64,000 nucleotides of DNA, taken from NCBI RefSeq assembly GCF_020423045.1, contig NZ_CP081943.1:5084001-5148000 (forward strand). Reading direction: 5' to 3'. The number at the start of each line of letters is the position of its first letter. The stretch's first letter is position 1. The position numbers were made by a program, and so were the translations under genes. The notes under the pieces were generated by a model. That model searched no databases. It saw only the letters and a list, made by a program, of their open reading frames with translations, and was not told where the DNA came from. This stretch comes from Pseudomonas sp. MM213. Its GTDB lineage: Bacteria > Pseudomonadota > Gammaproteobacteria > Pseudomonadales > Pseudomonadaceae. This document shows, one piece after another, positions 29,161 to 38,658 of this stretch.

Positions 29161-30304
29161 GGGGGCTCCTTGCCGGGACGGCAGCTTTCAAAGGGATTCG
29201 GTGCATGCCGGCCAATGCCGGCAGCAATGTCGCGATAAGACCCATCAGCATCAGCGCAAAGTACAGCGGCGGGCTGATGAGGTGTTGTTGCAGCAGCAGG
29301 TTGAGAAAGACGATCTCGCTCAAGCCGCGAATATTGAGCAGCACACTTTCGCGCCAGCGGCTGGCGCCCGCAAACGAAGCGCCGGCCCAGCCAAGTCCCA
29401 GCCAGTTGCCCAGCAGTTTGCTGGCAATCGGGAACAGCAGCAGCGCAGCCAGTTGCGCCCAGCTCAGGCTGTCCATGGCGCTGTGGACGTTGATCTGCAC
29501 GATGCCGAACGTCAGGATCAACGGGATCGCGATCCAGGTCTGCAAGCGATTCATCCACACCGCCGGCATTGGCAGCACCAGCGGCACCTTCAGCGCGGCC
29601 ATGCACAACAAGTAACCGATGCCGACAATCAGCGCATTGAGCTTGTAGTGCTCGGCCACCACCAGCAACGCGAAGAAGCAGCCGCTGTAGAGCCGTGGCT
29701 GGCGCAAGCCGAGTACCCGCAGCAGCACGGGCACGCACGCGCAGGCCAAGGGCAGCAGCAAACTGCTCAGGTGCAGGCTGCCTTGGGCGATGGCGAACAC
29801 TGTCCAGCACGTGAGGTCGATGAGGATCGCGGTTTGCACCAGGCGCCGGGTCGCGGCGACCGGGTAATCGATATGCCGAAGGTACAGGTACAACACGGGA
29901 ATCGCGGTAATGGCAAACAGCAGCCCGACCGCCAAAGAGCTGATCCACGGCTGTGGCGGCAGCAGCCAGATCGCTGTCGCGAGCCCGCCGGCGAACGGAA
30001 TGCAGAAACTCGGCAGGGCGATTTTCAGGCTCTGGCGGTCCAGGCGCAGGTCGATCACGTCGCTGAGGATGTAGCCCAGCAACAGCGCGAAACTCAGGCT
30101 GTAGAGGTTTTTCAGCCAGATCGGAGCGACCAGCGTTGCGCCGCTCAAGTGCCATTGAGGTTCGATCCAGAAGTACATCAGCAGCGGCAAACCGACGGTG
30201 GCCAGCAACAATTGGCTGACGATCGGGATCAAACCGAAATGGCGCCCGACACGCGTGGCCACGGCGAACAGCGCCAGGGCCATTGCCCAGAACAACACGA
30301 CCAT
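29147..30304 (-). CDS. Cation:proton antiporter-like membrane protein
   Basis: The 385-residue protein is almost wholly hydrophobic with about 11-12 membrane segments (for example VVLFWAMALALFAVATRVG at the start and ALMLMGLIATLLPALAGM near the end). The pattern, including RGLSEIVFLNLLL, resembles the Na+/H+ exchanger family. The start at 30304 overlaps the MMPL stop by one base (TGATG); the open frame extending further upstream is arginine-rich out-of-frame sequence and is rejected. Its place inside a pigment operon is unexpected; it may energise or pH-balance export, but that is speculation. Confidence 0.8.
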   Translation of the reverse strand: MVVLFWAMALALFAVATRVGRHFGLIPIVSQLLLATVGLPLLMYFWIEPQWHLSGATLVAPIWLKNLYSLSFALLLGYILSDVIDLRLDRQSLKIALPSFCIPFAGGLATAIWLLPPQPWISSLAVGLLFAITAIPVLYLYLRHIDYPVAATRRLVQTAILIDLTCWTVFAIAQGSLHLSSLLLPLACACVPVLLRVLGLRQPRLYSGCFFALLVVAEHYKLNALIVGIGYLLCMAALKVPLVLPMPAVWMNRLQTWIAIPLILTFGIVQINVHSAMDSLSWAQLAALLLFPIASKLLGNWLGLGWAGASFAGASRWRESVLLNIRGLSEIVFLNLLLQQHLISPPLYFALMLMGLIATLLPALAGMHRIPLKAAVPARSPHANR

Positions 30305-32643
30305 CACGCTGCCGACTCCGCGACCGTGGCCGCTTGCACGTGCCGTCCGGCCCACGGCGCGAGGATGAAGCTGAACGCCAGGCCGAGGCTCACCGACACC
30401 CCGAAGTTGCTCACCGCTGGGGTGCTGGACACGGCCAGCAATCCGAACGACAGCCACGTGGTCAACGCCGCCAGCAAGGTGCCCAGCAGGCTGACGGCGG
30501 CGCCGCCGACCTGTTCGCGCATGAGGATCGCGTAATCGACGCTGATCGCCGTCACCAGCAGCAGGCCGAACAGGCTGAACAACGTCAGCGGCTGTCCGAG
30601 CCAGCCGAGACTGGCGAGGCTGCACAGCGCCGCCAGCAACGGCAGGGCGACGATGCGCAAGGCGCCGCCAAGGCCGAACGGCAGGATCAGCACCAGCACG
30701 ATCAGCACGCAGGAGGCGAGTTTCAGTTCCGCAGCGCTGATCTGGGTTTTGGCGAACACGTTATTCAATTCGCCCAGACGATCCACCAGTTCCACCCCCG
30801 GCAAGTCCAGCGCTTGCACCCGCAGCAGTGCAGGGTTGTTCAGGCCTTGCAGGCTGACCATCGCCGCCACGCCGTCTTCGGTCGGGCCCAGCCATAGCGT
30901 GCGATAGGGTTCGGCCAGCGGACCGGTCAGGGCGCTGTCGATGTCTTCGACCGGCAGTGCCTGCAACTTCGCCAATTCGGTTTTCAGAGCTTCGACCGGC
31001 ACGCCGACGTCGAGCAGCGGTTGCCAGAACGCCGGCAACTTGTTCAGCGCTTCGCGCACTTGCCGTTGCTCGCTGGGCTGGCTGACCAGTTGATTCAGCG
31101 ACAGATAGCCTTGAAGTTTGTTCAGATTGACCAACTGATCCAGCCGCTCGCTCAACGCGGTTTGGCGTTCGAGCAATGCTTGTTGATTGGCCGCTCGCAC
31201 CAGGAAAAACTGGCTGGTGGGTTGGTAGCCGGTGATGCGCGCAATGGTCTGGGCTTCGTCGGTCAATTGCTGCGGTGCGCCGACCCATTGGCGAATATCG
31301 TTTTTGGTATCGAGCTGCAACAGACCGCCCACGCAGAAGGCAATCAGCAGCACCAGCAGCACAGGCGTACGGGCGATTTTCAACAGCTTTTCGCGCAGTG
31401 CCAGCAAATACTCGGCGACGCGCAATGGCCATTGCGCCGGGCGCAAATCCGAACCCTTGAGCAGCGCAGGCAACAGGCACACCGCAGACAGGTAGGCGCC
31501 GAGCAGGCCGGCGGCGGAGAATACGGCGATCTGGGTCAGGGCCGGGAAGGGGGTCCAGGCCAGCGCGAGGTAACCGATGCAACTGGTGATCAGGCTCAGC
31601 GTCAGCCCCGGCAAGGTCAGGCGCAACGCCGGCCAGCTGTGCCAGGGTTTCAGGCTCCAGCTCTTGGACAAATAGTGCAGCGGGTAGTCGACCGCGACGC
31701 CGATCAGGCTGGAGCCGAGCACCAGCGTCATCACATGCATATGGCCGAACAGCGCCACGCACGCCACCGCGCCAAACAGCATGCCCACCAGCACCGGGAC
31801 GAAGGCCAGCAATACGCGCAAACGGCGGAAGGCCAGCAACAACAGCAACAGAATGCCGACGGTGGCACCACCGCCGACCCAGGTTATCTCGCGTGTGGCT
31901 TGCCGCTGCCCGTTGGCCGCGTAGAGCAAGCCGCTGGCGGCCAGCAGTTGCACGTCAGCCTGGGCCGCTTCTTCACGGCTGTGTTTGAGCAGATCGGCCA
32001 CTTGCAGCGGCAGGTTCATGTCGAAAGCATTGCCGGTGGTGCGCGCCCGCAGCAACACCCAGCTTTTGCCATCGGCATCGGCAACCAGTGCGCCGCTGCC
32101 GATGTCCAGTTGCACCGAACCGTGTTGCGGCTGGCTGTTCTGGATGCGCCCGGTCAGGCCCAGCCAGTCATCCTGGCTCGCCACCAGGCTGAAACCGGTG
32201 AATGGGTCGAACAATGCCTGCACCCGTTGCTGGATGAACGCGTCGGGATGCTCGATCAATTGCTGGCGATCCGCTGCCGAGAGCATCGCCAACCTGCCTT
32301 GCAGCAGTTGCGTGCGCAGCGCCGGCAAGTCGGCTTGCAGGGTCCACTGGACCTTTTCGAACAAACCGCTGGCCTGCCATTGCTCGCCCAGTTTCTGCGC
32401 CATGGCGACGGCTTGCTGGCGATCGGTGTGACCGACCAGCACCAGCATTTCGCGGTTCAGCGGTTCTTGCATGCGTTGTTCGGCGCGCAGTTCCAGCGCG
32501 TCTGGCGCCGTGCCCGGCACCAGTTCCATCAGGTTGGCCGACAGCGGCGCACCGTCCCGCCATTGCCAGCCGGCGAGCGCGAGCACCGCCAGCAGCAGGA
32601 TCAGAAACAGCCGTGGAAGCGTGCGTTCACTCGGCAAAGTCAT
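30304..32643 (-). CDS. MMPL/RND-family exporter
   Basis: The 779-residue protein has the RND-like plan: one N-terminal helix, a periplasmic domain, a block of five or so helices (about residues 255-410), a second periplasmic domain and a final helix block (about 640-770). GVAVDYPLHYLSKSW and SVDYAILMREQ, each with the buried aspartate, are the proton-path motifs of MMPL proteins. It likely moves the polyene lipid toward the outer membrane, using proton motive force, with the LolA-like protein as periplasmic carrier. It overlaps the LolA-like gene by 17 bases. Confidence 0.92.
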   Translation of the reverse strand: MTLPSERTLPRLFLILLLAVLALAGWQWRDGAPLSANLMELVPGTAPDALELRAEQRMQEPLNREMLVLVGHTDRQQAVAMAQKLGEQWQASGLFEKVQWTLQADLPALRTQLLQGRLAMLSAADRQQLIEHPDAFIQQRVQALFDPFTGFSLVASQDDWLGLTGRIQNSQPQHGSVQLDIGSGALVADADGKSWVLLRARTTGNAFDMNLPLQVADLLKHSREEAAQADVQLLAASGLLYAANGQRQATREITWVGGGATVGILLLLLLAFRRLRVLLAFVPVLVGMLFGAVACVALFGHMHVMTLVLGSSLIGVAVDYPLHYLSKSWSLKPWHSWPALRLTLPGLTLSLITSCIGYLALAWTPFPALTQIAVFSAAGLLGAYLSAVCLLPALLKGSDLRPAQWPLRVAEYLLALREKLLKIARTPVLLVLLIAFCVGGLLQLDTKNDIRQWVGAPQQLTDEAQTIARITGYQPTSQFFLVRAANQQALLERQTALSERLDQLVNLNKLQGYLSLNQLVSQPSEQRQVREALNKLPAFWQPLLDVGVPVEALKTELAKLQALPVEDIDSALTGPLAEPYRTLWLGPTEDGVAAMVSLQGLNNPALLRVQALDLPGVELVDRLGELNNVFAKTQISAAELKLASCVLIVLVLILPFGLGGALRIVALPLLAALCSLASLGWLGQPLTLFSLFGLLLVTAISVDYAILMREQVGGAAVSLLGTLLAALTTWLSFGLLAVSSTPAVSNFGVSVSLGLAFSFILAPWAGRHVQAATVAESAA

Positions 32644-33229
32644 GTTGCTCCGCGTCGCTCAAGGGTTGGGTGCTGGTGCTGTCCTGCATCCGCAGCAAGG
32701 TGCTGTCACCCTGGGTTTCCAGCAGCTCGATGGTGTTCACCAATTCGCCGCCGGTGATGTTGATCTGATTGAACACCTGTTTGAGCAGCAGCGAGCGCGG
32801 GGTCAGCGTCAGTTTCCAGTTCTGCGCCTCACCGCTCAGCGACAGTTCGAAGTCCCGTTGCAGCCCGCTGCTGTCGCCTTGCAGCACGGCGAGGAACAAG
32901 CGGTTCTGCTCGGCGCCGGCACTCTTGCCAGGCAGCATTTGCCAGCCGCTGGCGTCACGTCGCGCAATGCCTTTGCCGGTGATGCGGTAATCCTGTTGCA
33001 GCGGCGTTTTCAGCAACCACAGCAGGCCGTGGTTTTTTGCGAGAACGAAGGTGCCTTTGCTGGTCAGCGGCTGGGGCAGGGCGCGCAGGTGTTTTTCCTG
33101 GATGAAGTGGCCGTGGATCACATCGGGTTTGGCCAGTTGATCGCTGAGCTGTTGCAGATCGAAGGCATGGGCAATCGATGACAGGCCGAGCAGCGCCAAA
33201 GCGCCGAGGCATCTGAAAAACGGCTTCAT
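32627..33229 (-). CDS. LolA-like periplasmic carrier protein
   Basis: The 200-residue protein has a clear signal peptide (cleavage after AHA, about residue 22) and the LolA pattern HGHFIQEKHLRALPQPLTSKG, then WLLKTPLQQDYRIT. It is predicted to carry a lipidic product across the periplasm. It is coupled by ATGA to the thioesterase gene. It is the cluster's own LolA homologue, not the housekeeping lolA, which would sit beside ftsK or rarA. Confidence 0.9.
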   Translation of the reverse strand: MKPFFRCLGALALLGLSSIAHAFDLQQLSDQLAKPDVIHGHFIQEKHLRALPQPLTSKGTFVLAKNHGLLWLLKTPLQQDYRITGKGIARRDASGWQMLPGKSAGAEQNRLFLAVLQGDSSGLQRDFELSLSGEAQNWKLTLTPRSLLLKQVFNQINITGGELVNTIELLETQGDSTLLRMQDSTSTQPLSDAEQHDFAE

Positions 33230-33651
33230 GCGAGCATCCTTTCAACAGCGTCGGTGAAGATTTTGGGTGAGGCCAATTGCATCTCACGGCTGCTCATGTC
33301 GACTGCGACCTGCACCGAGACGGCGCGGGTCAAGCGTTCGCCGGTTTCCAGGTCGCTGATCAGGTAGTTGATCTTCAGCCGGTTCTCCCACTCCACCAGA
33401 TTGGCGCGCACGTTCAGCTTTTGGCCAAACACCGCACCACGCACATAGCGCAATTGCAGGTCGATCACCGGCCAGGCGTAACCCGAGTCGGACATGGCCG
33501 TGTAGTTGTGGCCGATTTTATCCAGCAGCGCACAACGGGCGATTTCCAGGTATTTGACGTAATGGCCGTGCCAGACCACGTTCATGCTGTCGACGTCAAA
33601 GAACGGCACGAGGATTTCCGTATCGGTGTGAAGCACTCCCTTGCTACGCAT
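33226..33651 (-). CDS. 4-hydroxybenzoyl-CoA thioesterase-like hot-dog protein (YbgC-type)
   Basis: The 141-residue protein has the YbgC/4HBT motif VPFFDVDSMNVVWHGHYVKYLE with the catalytic Asp and the HxxYxxYLE-like segment. It hydrolyses acyl thioesters and may release or proof-read cluster intermediates. ATG 33651 has GGAGG six bases upstream and overlaps the ammonia-lyase stop by eight bases; an ATG 24 bases earlier lacks such a site. Confidence 0.9.
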   Translation of the reverse strand: MRSKGVLHTDTEILVPFFDVDSMNVVWHGHYVKYLEIARCALLDKIGHNYTAMSDSGYAWPVIDLQLRYVRGAVFGQKLNVRANLVEWENRLKINYLISDLETGERLTRAVSVQVAVDMSSREMQLASPKIFTDAVERMLA

Positions 33652-35188
33652 GCAGCCTCCAGTGTTGCTCGGCAATCCGTTTCAGGCACAGGCGCAATTC
33701 ACCTTCCAGCGCGCGGTCTTCGATGACTGGCGGGAAGTCCTTGGCCAGCTCTTCATGCATGGCAGCAAGGGCCGGTGGCAACGGGCGCGCGTCCTCGGCC
33801 TTGCTGCGCAGCCACACGCCCTGATTGGCGGCGAGCAGCGTGGCGGCAGCGACCTGTTCGGTCAGCTCCAGCACACGAATGGCATCGCGGGCAGCGATGG
33901 TGCCCATGCTCACTTTGTCCTGGTTGTGGCATTCGGTGGAGCGTGAAAACACGCTGGCCGGCATGGTGTTTTTCAACGCTTCGGCGGTCCAGGCGCTGGT
34001 GCCGATCTGCACGGCTTTGAAGCCGTGGTTGAGCATCGCTCGATCTGCCGTGGCGCCGGACAAATTGCTCGGCAAGCCATGGTTGTAACGCTCGTCCACC
34101 AGCAACGCGAGTTGACGGTCGAGCAGGTCAGCCACGTTGGCCACCAGGTTTTTCAGGCTGTCCATGGCGAACGCGATGTGGCCGCCGTAGAAATGCCCGC
34201 CGTGCAGCACGCGCTCGGCTTCGGCGTCGATGATCGGGTTGTCGTTGGCGCTGTTGAGTTCGATCTCGATGAACGAACGCAGCCAGTTCAGGCTGTCAGC
34301 CAAGACGCCCAGTACGTGCGGCGCGCAGCGCAGGGAATAACGGTCTTGCAGGCGATGCAGCGGCGCGGTCGGCGCATCGATCGCCAGGTCCTTGCGCAAC
34401 CACGCGGCGACTTGCATTTGCCCTGGATGCGGTTTGGTGGCGAACAGGCGCTCGTCGAAGTGCTCCGGATTGCCTTGCAGCGCGACCACGTTCAGCGCGG
34501 TGATGCGCGTTGCCAGTTGCAGCAGGTAATCGGCGCGGGCATAGGCCAGGCAAGCGAGGCCGGTCATGACGGCGGTGCCGTTCATCAGCGCGAGGGCTTC
34601 TTTGGGGCGCAGCACCAGCGGCTCCCAACCGAGTTCGCGGTGCACATCGGCGGCCTGACGACGTTCGCCACGGAACATCACTTCGCGTTCGCCGGACAAG
34701 GTCGCGGCAACATAGGACAGCGGCGTCAGATCACCGCTGGCGCCCACCGAGCCTTCTTCCGGGATCAGCGGCAAAATGTCGTGTTCAAGGAATGCTTGCA
34801 GGCGTTCCAGCAGCTCAATGCGAACCCCCGACACGCCGTGGCACAGCGACTGCAAACGTGCAGCCAGCACCGCGCGGGTGGCTTGGGCGTCGAGCAGTTT
34901 GCCCAGGCCGCAGCCGTGGAACGTGTACAGATGACGCGGCAACGCTTCGACGTGATGCAGTGGCACCGCGACCACGCAGGAATCGCCGTAACCGGTGGTC
35001 ACGCCATAAATCACGCCTTCCTTGTCCAGCAGGGAATCGAGGAATCGTGCGCCCTTGGCGATGCGCTCGCGGTACGCAGGGTCAGCCTGCAACTGCGTCG
35101 GCACCTGACGGTTGGCCAGGGCCAGCACGTCTTCGATGCGCAAAGGGAGTTCGCCGAAGGTTACCGGCTCAAGCGTTGGCGTCGTCAT
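33644..35188 (-). CDS. Aromatic amino acid ammonia-lyase (HAL/PAL family)
   Basis: The 514-residue lyase has the MIO-forming triad Ala150-Ser151-Gly152 in SVGASGDLTPLSY and the family motifs NSANDNPI and GLPSNLSG. The substrate-selectivity pair that reads Ser-His in histidine lyases and His-Leu in tyrosine lyases is Phe90-His91 here (LYTFHGCGLG). In the cluster it should supply the aryl acrylate starter from tyrosine or phenylalanine. ATG 35188 begins MTTPTLEPVTFGEL; it overlaps the acyltransferase gene by 20 bases, and the longer upstream frame is out-of-frame sequence. Confidence 0.93.
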   Translation of the reverse strand: MTTPTLEPVTFGELPLRIEDVLALANRQVPTQLQADPAYRERIAKGARFLDSLLDKEGVIYGVTTGYGDSCVVAVPLHHVEALPRHLYTFHGCGLGKLLDAQATRAVLAARLQSLCHGVSGVRIELLERLQAFLEHDILPLIPEEGSVGASGDLTPLSYVAATLSGEREVMFRGERRQAADVHRELGWEPLVLRPKEALALMNGTAVMTGLACLAYARADYLLQLATRITALNVVALQGNPEHFDERLFATKPHPGQMQVAAWLRKDLAIDAPTAPLHRLQDRYSLRCAPHVLGVLADSLNWLRSFIEIELNSANDNPIIDAEAERVLHGGHFYGGHIAFAMDSLKNLVANVADLLDRQLALLVDERYNHGLPSNLSGATADRAMLNHGFKAVQIGTSAWTAEALKNTMPASVFSRSTECHNQDKVSMGTIAARDAIRVLELTEQVAAATLLAANQGVWLRSKAEDARPLPPALAAMHEELAKDFPPVIEDRALEGELRLCLKRIAEQHWRLHA

Positions 35189-36116
35189 CGGTCTTCCAGA
35201 AAGGGTAAAAGTTGAACCATTGTTGAGGTGCTTCGAGGCAATAGTGACCCAGGCGCTCGGCGTAGCGGGTCGCCCACTGATGAATGACCTGCTCGCGGTC
35301 GCTGCGCTTCCAGGTGATCGCATCGGCGAACGGTTCGAGGGTCAGTCGATAATCGCCGTCGGGTTTCTTCAGGCACAGCATCAGGTTGACCGGGCATTTC
35401 AACAGACCGGCCAACAACCATGGCCCCTGCGGAAACTTTGCCGGATGGCCAAGGAAATCCACGGTCACGCTGCGCCCGCCGTGCAACGGCACGCGATCAC
35501 CGGCAATCGCCAGCCATTCGCCGCGCTCCAGGCGCTCGTGCAGTTGCAGCATGATCACCGGGTCCAGTTCGCTGACCTGAATCAGCCGCAGATTGGTGGC
35601 CCCGGCTTCGCCCAGCAGACGATTGAACTGCTCGGCGTGCTTGGTGTGCACCAGCACGTTCATCGTGACCTTTTCGCCGATCTCCGCCAGCGCGCGGCAG
35701 ACTTCGAGATTGCCCAGGTGTGCGCCCACCAGCAGTTGCCCGCGGCTGCCACGCAACTGATTGCGCAACAGCGCCGGGTCGACGATTTCGATCTGCTCGA
35801 TGCTCAGCTTGCCGTTCCACACGTCGAGTTTGTCGAGCATCGAATCAGCGAAGGCCATGAACTGACCGAATACCCGCCAATGGGTCGGGCGCAATTCAAT
35901 GCGAGCGCTCCAGTCGGCGAGGCGTTGCTGGTATTGCCAGGCACTGCGGCGGGCGCTGCGACCGAACAGGAAAAAGTACAGAACGATGCCGTACAACAGC
36001 GGGCTCAACAGTCGGCGGCCGAGGACTTTGGCGCCGAACGCGGTGAGCTTCATCAGCCAGAAGCTGCCGCGCTCCTCGCGGTCGGCCCAATGCTTTTTGT
36101 CGACGTTGCTGCTCAT
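35169..36116 (-). CDS. LpxL/HtrB-family lysophospholipid-type acyltransferase
   Basis: The 315-residue protein has one N-terminal membrane segment (LLYGIVLYFFLFGRSAR) and the LPLAT signature VGAHLGNLEVCRAL with the catalytic His-x4-Glu, then GDRVPLHGG. It resembles Kdo2-lipid A acyltransferases adapted to pigment clusters, where it may attach the polyene acid to a lipid. ATG 36116 overlaps the stop of the glycosyltransferase gene (ATGA), which fixes the start; 105 extra codons upstream are rejected. Confidence 0.9.
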   Translation of the reverse strand: MSSNVDKKHWADREERGSFWLMKLTAFGAKVLGRRLLSPLLYGIVLYFFLFGRSARRSAWQYQQRLADWSARIELRPTHWRVFGQFMAFADSMLDKLDVWNGKLSIEQIEIVDPALLRNQLRGSRGQLLVGAHLGNLEVCRALAEIGEKVTMNVLVHTKHAEQFNRLLGEAGATNLRLIQVSELDPVIMLQLHERLERGEWLAIAGDRVPLHGGRSVTVDFLGHPAKFPQGPWLLAGLLKCPVNLMLCLKKPDGDYRLTLEPFADAITWKRSDREQVIHQWATRYAERLGHYCLEAPQQWFNFYPFWKTDDDANA

Positions 36117-36847
36117 GCTCGCCACCGTCGCCAGAGGATTACCGGCGCCCGCAGCAACATGCCGAAGAACAACCGGGTGTGCATGCTCGAAATCAGCACA
36201 TTGTCGTGGAACATGCGGAAATGCGAGACGCCGTCCAGCGGGTAATGCACCTTGGTTGGCAGCCACTGCATCGGCTGATTGCGCCAGGACAGGCGCACCA
36301 GAATGTCCGAGTCGAAGTCCATGCGCTTGCCGACTTTGGCCGATTCGATCACGGCCAGTGTCGGTGACAATGGATAGACGCGGAAACCGCACATGGAATC
36401 GCGAATCTGCAACGACAAGGTGTTGATCCACACCATCACGTGCGTCAGGTAGCGGGCGTACAACCGACCTTTCGGCACACTGGCGTCGTATTGCGGATAG
36501 CCGCAGATCACTTCGCGCGGATGGGTGCGCGAGTGTTCGATGAACGTCGCGACGTCTTGCAGGTCGTGTTGACCGTCGGCGTCCACCTGCAAAGCGTGGC
36601 TGAAGCCCAGGCGTGAGGCTTCGCGCAGACCGGTCATGACCGCGCCACCCTTGCCCTGGTTGGCGGCGAGGCGGATCAGGTAGACCATCTCGCGCTCAGC
36701 CAGGCGATCGAGCACCTTGGCGCAGGCCGGGCTGCTGGCATCGTCCACCAGAATGCACGGCAGGCCGTAGGCAATCAGGGCGTCGACCACCGTGGTGATG
36801 GCGGTTTCGTGGTTGTAGACGGGCACGACGGCGCAGGGGTTATGCAT
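36113..36847 (-). CDS. Family 2 glycosyltransferase
   Basis: The 244-residue GT-A enzyme begins MHNPCAVVPVYNHETAI, with the nucleotide-sugar loop LVDDASSP and the DXD-like QVDADGQHD near residue 100. It has a C-terminal amphipathic segment but no multiple membrane helices. It probably glycosylates the polyene or its lipid anchor. The longer frame begins inside the upstream REP doublet; ATG 36847 matches family N-termini. Confidence 0.92.
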   Translation of the reverse strand: MHNPCAVVPVYNHETAITTVVDALIAYGLPCILVDDASSPACAKVLDRLAEREMVYLIRLAANQGKGGAVMTGLREASRLGFSHALQVDADGQHDLQDVATFIEHSRTHPREVICGYPQYDASVPKGRLYARYLTHVMVWINTLSLQIRDSMCGFRVYPLSPTLAVIESAKVGKRMDFDSDILVRLSWRNQPMQWLPTKVHYPLDGVSHFRMFHDNVLISSMHTRLFFGMLLRAPVILWRRWRA

Positions 36848-36880
36848 GTTGGCGTACACCTGGGAGACCGCGTTGATTCC

Positions 36881-36952
36881 ATCGCGAGCAGGCTCGCTCC
36901 CACATTGGAATTGTGCAAAACGGCCCCTTGTGGGAGCGAGCCTGCTCGCGAT
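36881..36952. repeat. REP doublet inside the aryl polyene operon
   Basis: Arms 36881-36904 and 36929-36952 are perfect 24-base inverted complements (core GCGAGCAGGCTCGCTCCC). It lies in the 128-bp gap between the ligase-dehydratase and glycosyltransferase genes, the second break in the operon. Confidence 0.9.
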
Positions 36953-36975
36953 TGAGTGCGTAGCACTCACCAAAT

Positions 36976-38658
36976 TTATGCATCACTCGAAGCCTCCAGC
37001 AAAATCCGCCCGCTGGAACACGTGGCGGTCTCGTTGCGATAGGCGAAATACAACTTGCTGCGTACCGGATCGAAACGCAGGTGTAACTGGATTTCATCAC
37101 CGGGGCGCACCAGCTGCTGGAACTTCAGCACTTCCATGCCGGCGAATTTTTCCGGCAGGCTCATCAGTTGCTGGCCAAGGCTCAACGCCCAATCCACTTG
37201 CACCACGCCGGGCAATACCGGCGCCTGAGGGAAATGACCGCTGAAGTACGCGAGGTCCGGTGGCACCGCCAGTTGCAGGCTCCATTCGCCATCGGCTTCT
37301 ACCTGCTCCAGCACTTGCGGCGCCTTCGGACGCGGCGCCAGCAGCTGCGCTTCGACGTCGGCCTGAGGCAGTTTGCCCTGAGCGTTCAGCGGCAACTGCC
37401 GCAGTAAACGCCAGCGTCGAGGCAGGGCAAGGGCTTCGCAATGCTGACTCAGGTGTTCGCGTAATGCCTGAGTGAGGTTGCGTCGACCTTGATTGCGCAA
37501 TGCATGCAAACCTTGCTCGCTCAGCACCAGCAACGCACCCAGTGAAGCGCGATTTTCCTGAACCACGCCCAGGCGCGCTTCGGCGACCCAGTCGTGGGTC
37601 ATCAGCGCGTGTTCCAGCATCGGCAGCGAGATACGTTTTTCTTCCAGTTTGACGATCCGGTCCAGACGGCCCAGCAATTCGAAGCGGCCATCGGCCGCGA
37701 TTCGCGCGGCATCCGCGGTGTGTTCAATATGGCCGGGCGGCAGGTACGGCGAGGCAATGAGCAGCGCGCCATCGCTGTCCTGGCTCAATTCGATGCCGGC
37801 AAACGGCTGCCACAAATCAAGTCCCTGGCGCCAGGCAATGCCGCCGGTTTCCGAGCTGCCGAAGATTTCCGTCGGCCACTGTTGCAGGCGTTGCTGCAGG
37901 CTTTGCGCCGCCTCGGCCGGCAATGCGCCGCCCGAGGAAAACACCCGACGAACTGCGCTCAAGGCCGGCCAGTCGAGGTTGTCGCCCATGCGCTTGAGCA
38001 GCGCCGGGCTGGCGACCCAGGCGAAGGCCGGGTGTTCGCGGCTGGCGCGCTGCAAATCTTCCGGAAAGGCCAGTTGCTTGCGCACGAACGAGCGCCCGGC
38101 ACACAGCGGCCACAACACCCGAAACAGCAAACCGTAGATGTGTTGGGTGGCGACGCTGCCGATGATGCAGGCTTCAGCCAGATCGGCGCCCCAGAGGTGT
38201 TCCAGGGCTTCGACTTCATTGGCCAGTTGGCGCAGGTTTTTGTCGATGCGTTTGGGCGCGCCACTGGAGCCGGAGGTGCACAGGCTAAGCGTGCAGCGAT
38301 CCAGGTCCAGCGCAGCGCCACTCAGCGGCGCATGGCGATAGTCGCTCAACTGCGCGTCATCGGCCTGATCCGTCAGCCACAGATCGACTTCGCTCGACCA
38401 GCGCTGGCGCGTCTGGGGTTGCAGGTCGGCAGGCAGCAACACGCTGACCCCGGCCCGCCAGGCGCCAAGCAGGGCAATTGCCAGGTCGGCGGCGTCTTCC
38501 AGATGCACGGCAATGCGCTGCACACCCTGCGCTTGCAGGCCGGCGGCCAGGCTCAGGGCCTGTTCGCACAACTGTGCGTGATTCAGCACCGGCCCGGCCG
38601 TTACGGCGCGTTCCGGCGGAGCCTTGAACAACAGGTGCTCAAGTTTTATCCAATTCAT
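36976..38658 (-). CDS. Aryl-ACP/CoA ligase fused to a hot-dog dehydratase domain
   Basis: The 560-residue protein combines two enzymes. Residues 1 to about 450 are an AMP-forming ligase with the P-loop-like [27 protein letters not shown] and [15 protein letters not shown] motifs. From about residue 470 to the end is a FabA/ApeI-type hot-dog domain with the [18 protein letters not shown] helix. The ligase would load the aryl acrylate onto an ACP; the hot-dog part would pair with the ApeP-like dehydratase. ATG 38658 overlaps the upstream stop (ATGA), which removes eleven codons from the longest frame. The fusion is read directly; enzyme roles are from the family. Confidence 0.9.
   Translation of the reverse strand: MNWIKLEHLLFKAPPERAVTAGPVLNHAQLCEQALSLAAGLQAQGVQRIAVHLEDAADLAIALLGAWRAGVSVLLPADLQPQTRQRWSSEVDLWLTDQADDAQLSDYRHAPLSGAALDLDRCTLSLCTSGSSGAPKRIDKNLRQLANEVEALEHLWGADLAEACIIGSVATQHIYGLLFRVLWPLCAGRSFVRKQLAFPEDLQRASREHPAFAWVASPALLKRMGDNLDWPALSAVRRVFSSGGALPAEAAQSLQQRLQQWPTEIFGSSETGGIAWRQGLDLWQPFAGIELSQDSDGALLIASPYLPPGHIEHTADAARIAADGRFELLGRLDRIVKLEEKRISLPMLEHALMTHDWVAEARLGVVQENRASLGALLVLSEQGLHALRNQGRRNLTQALREHLSQHCEALALPRRWRLLRQLPLNAQGKLPQADVEAQLLAPRPKAPQVLEQVEADGEWSLQLAVPPDLAYFSGHFPQAPVLPGVVQVDWALSLGQQLMSLPEKFAGMEVLKFQQLVRPGDEIQLHLRFDPVRSKLYFAYRNETATCSSGRILLEASSDA

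Noticed and set aside
29159..30535. 458-codon frame opposite the antiporter gene
   Set aside because: Gln/Arg-rich shadow; the membrane protein on the minus strand has clear helices.
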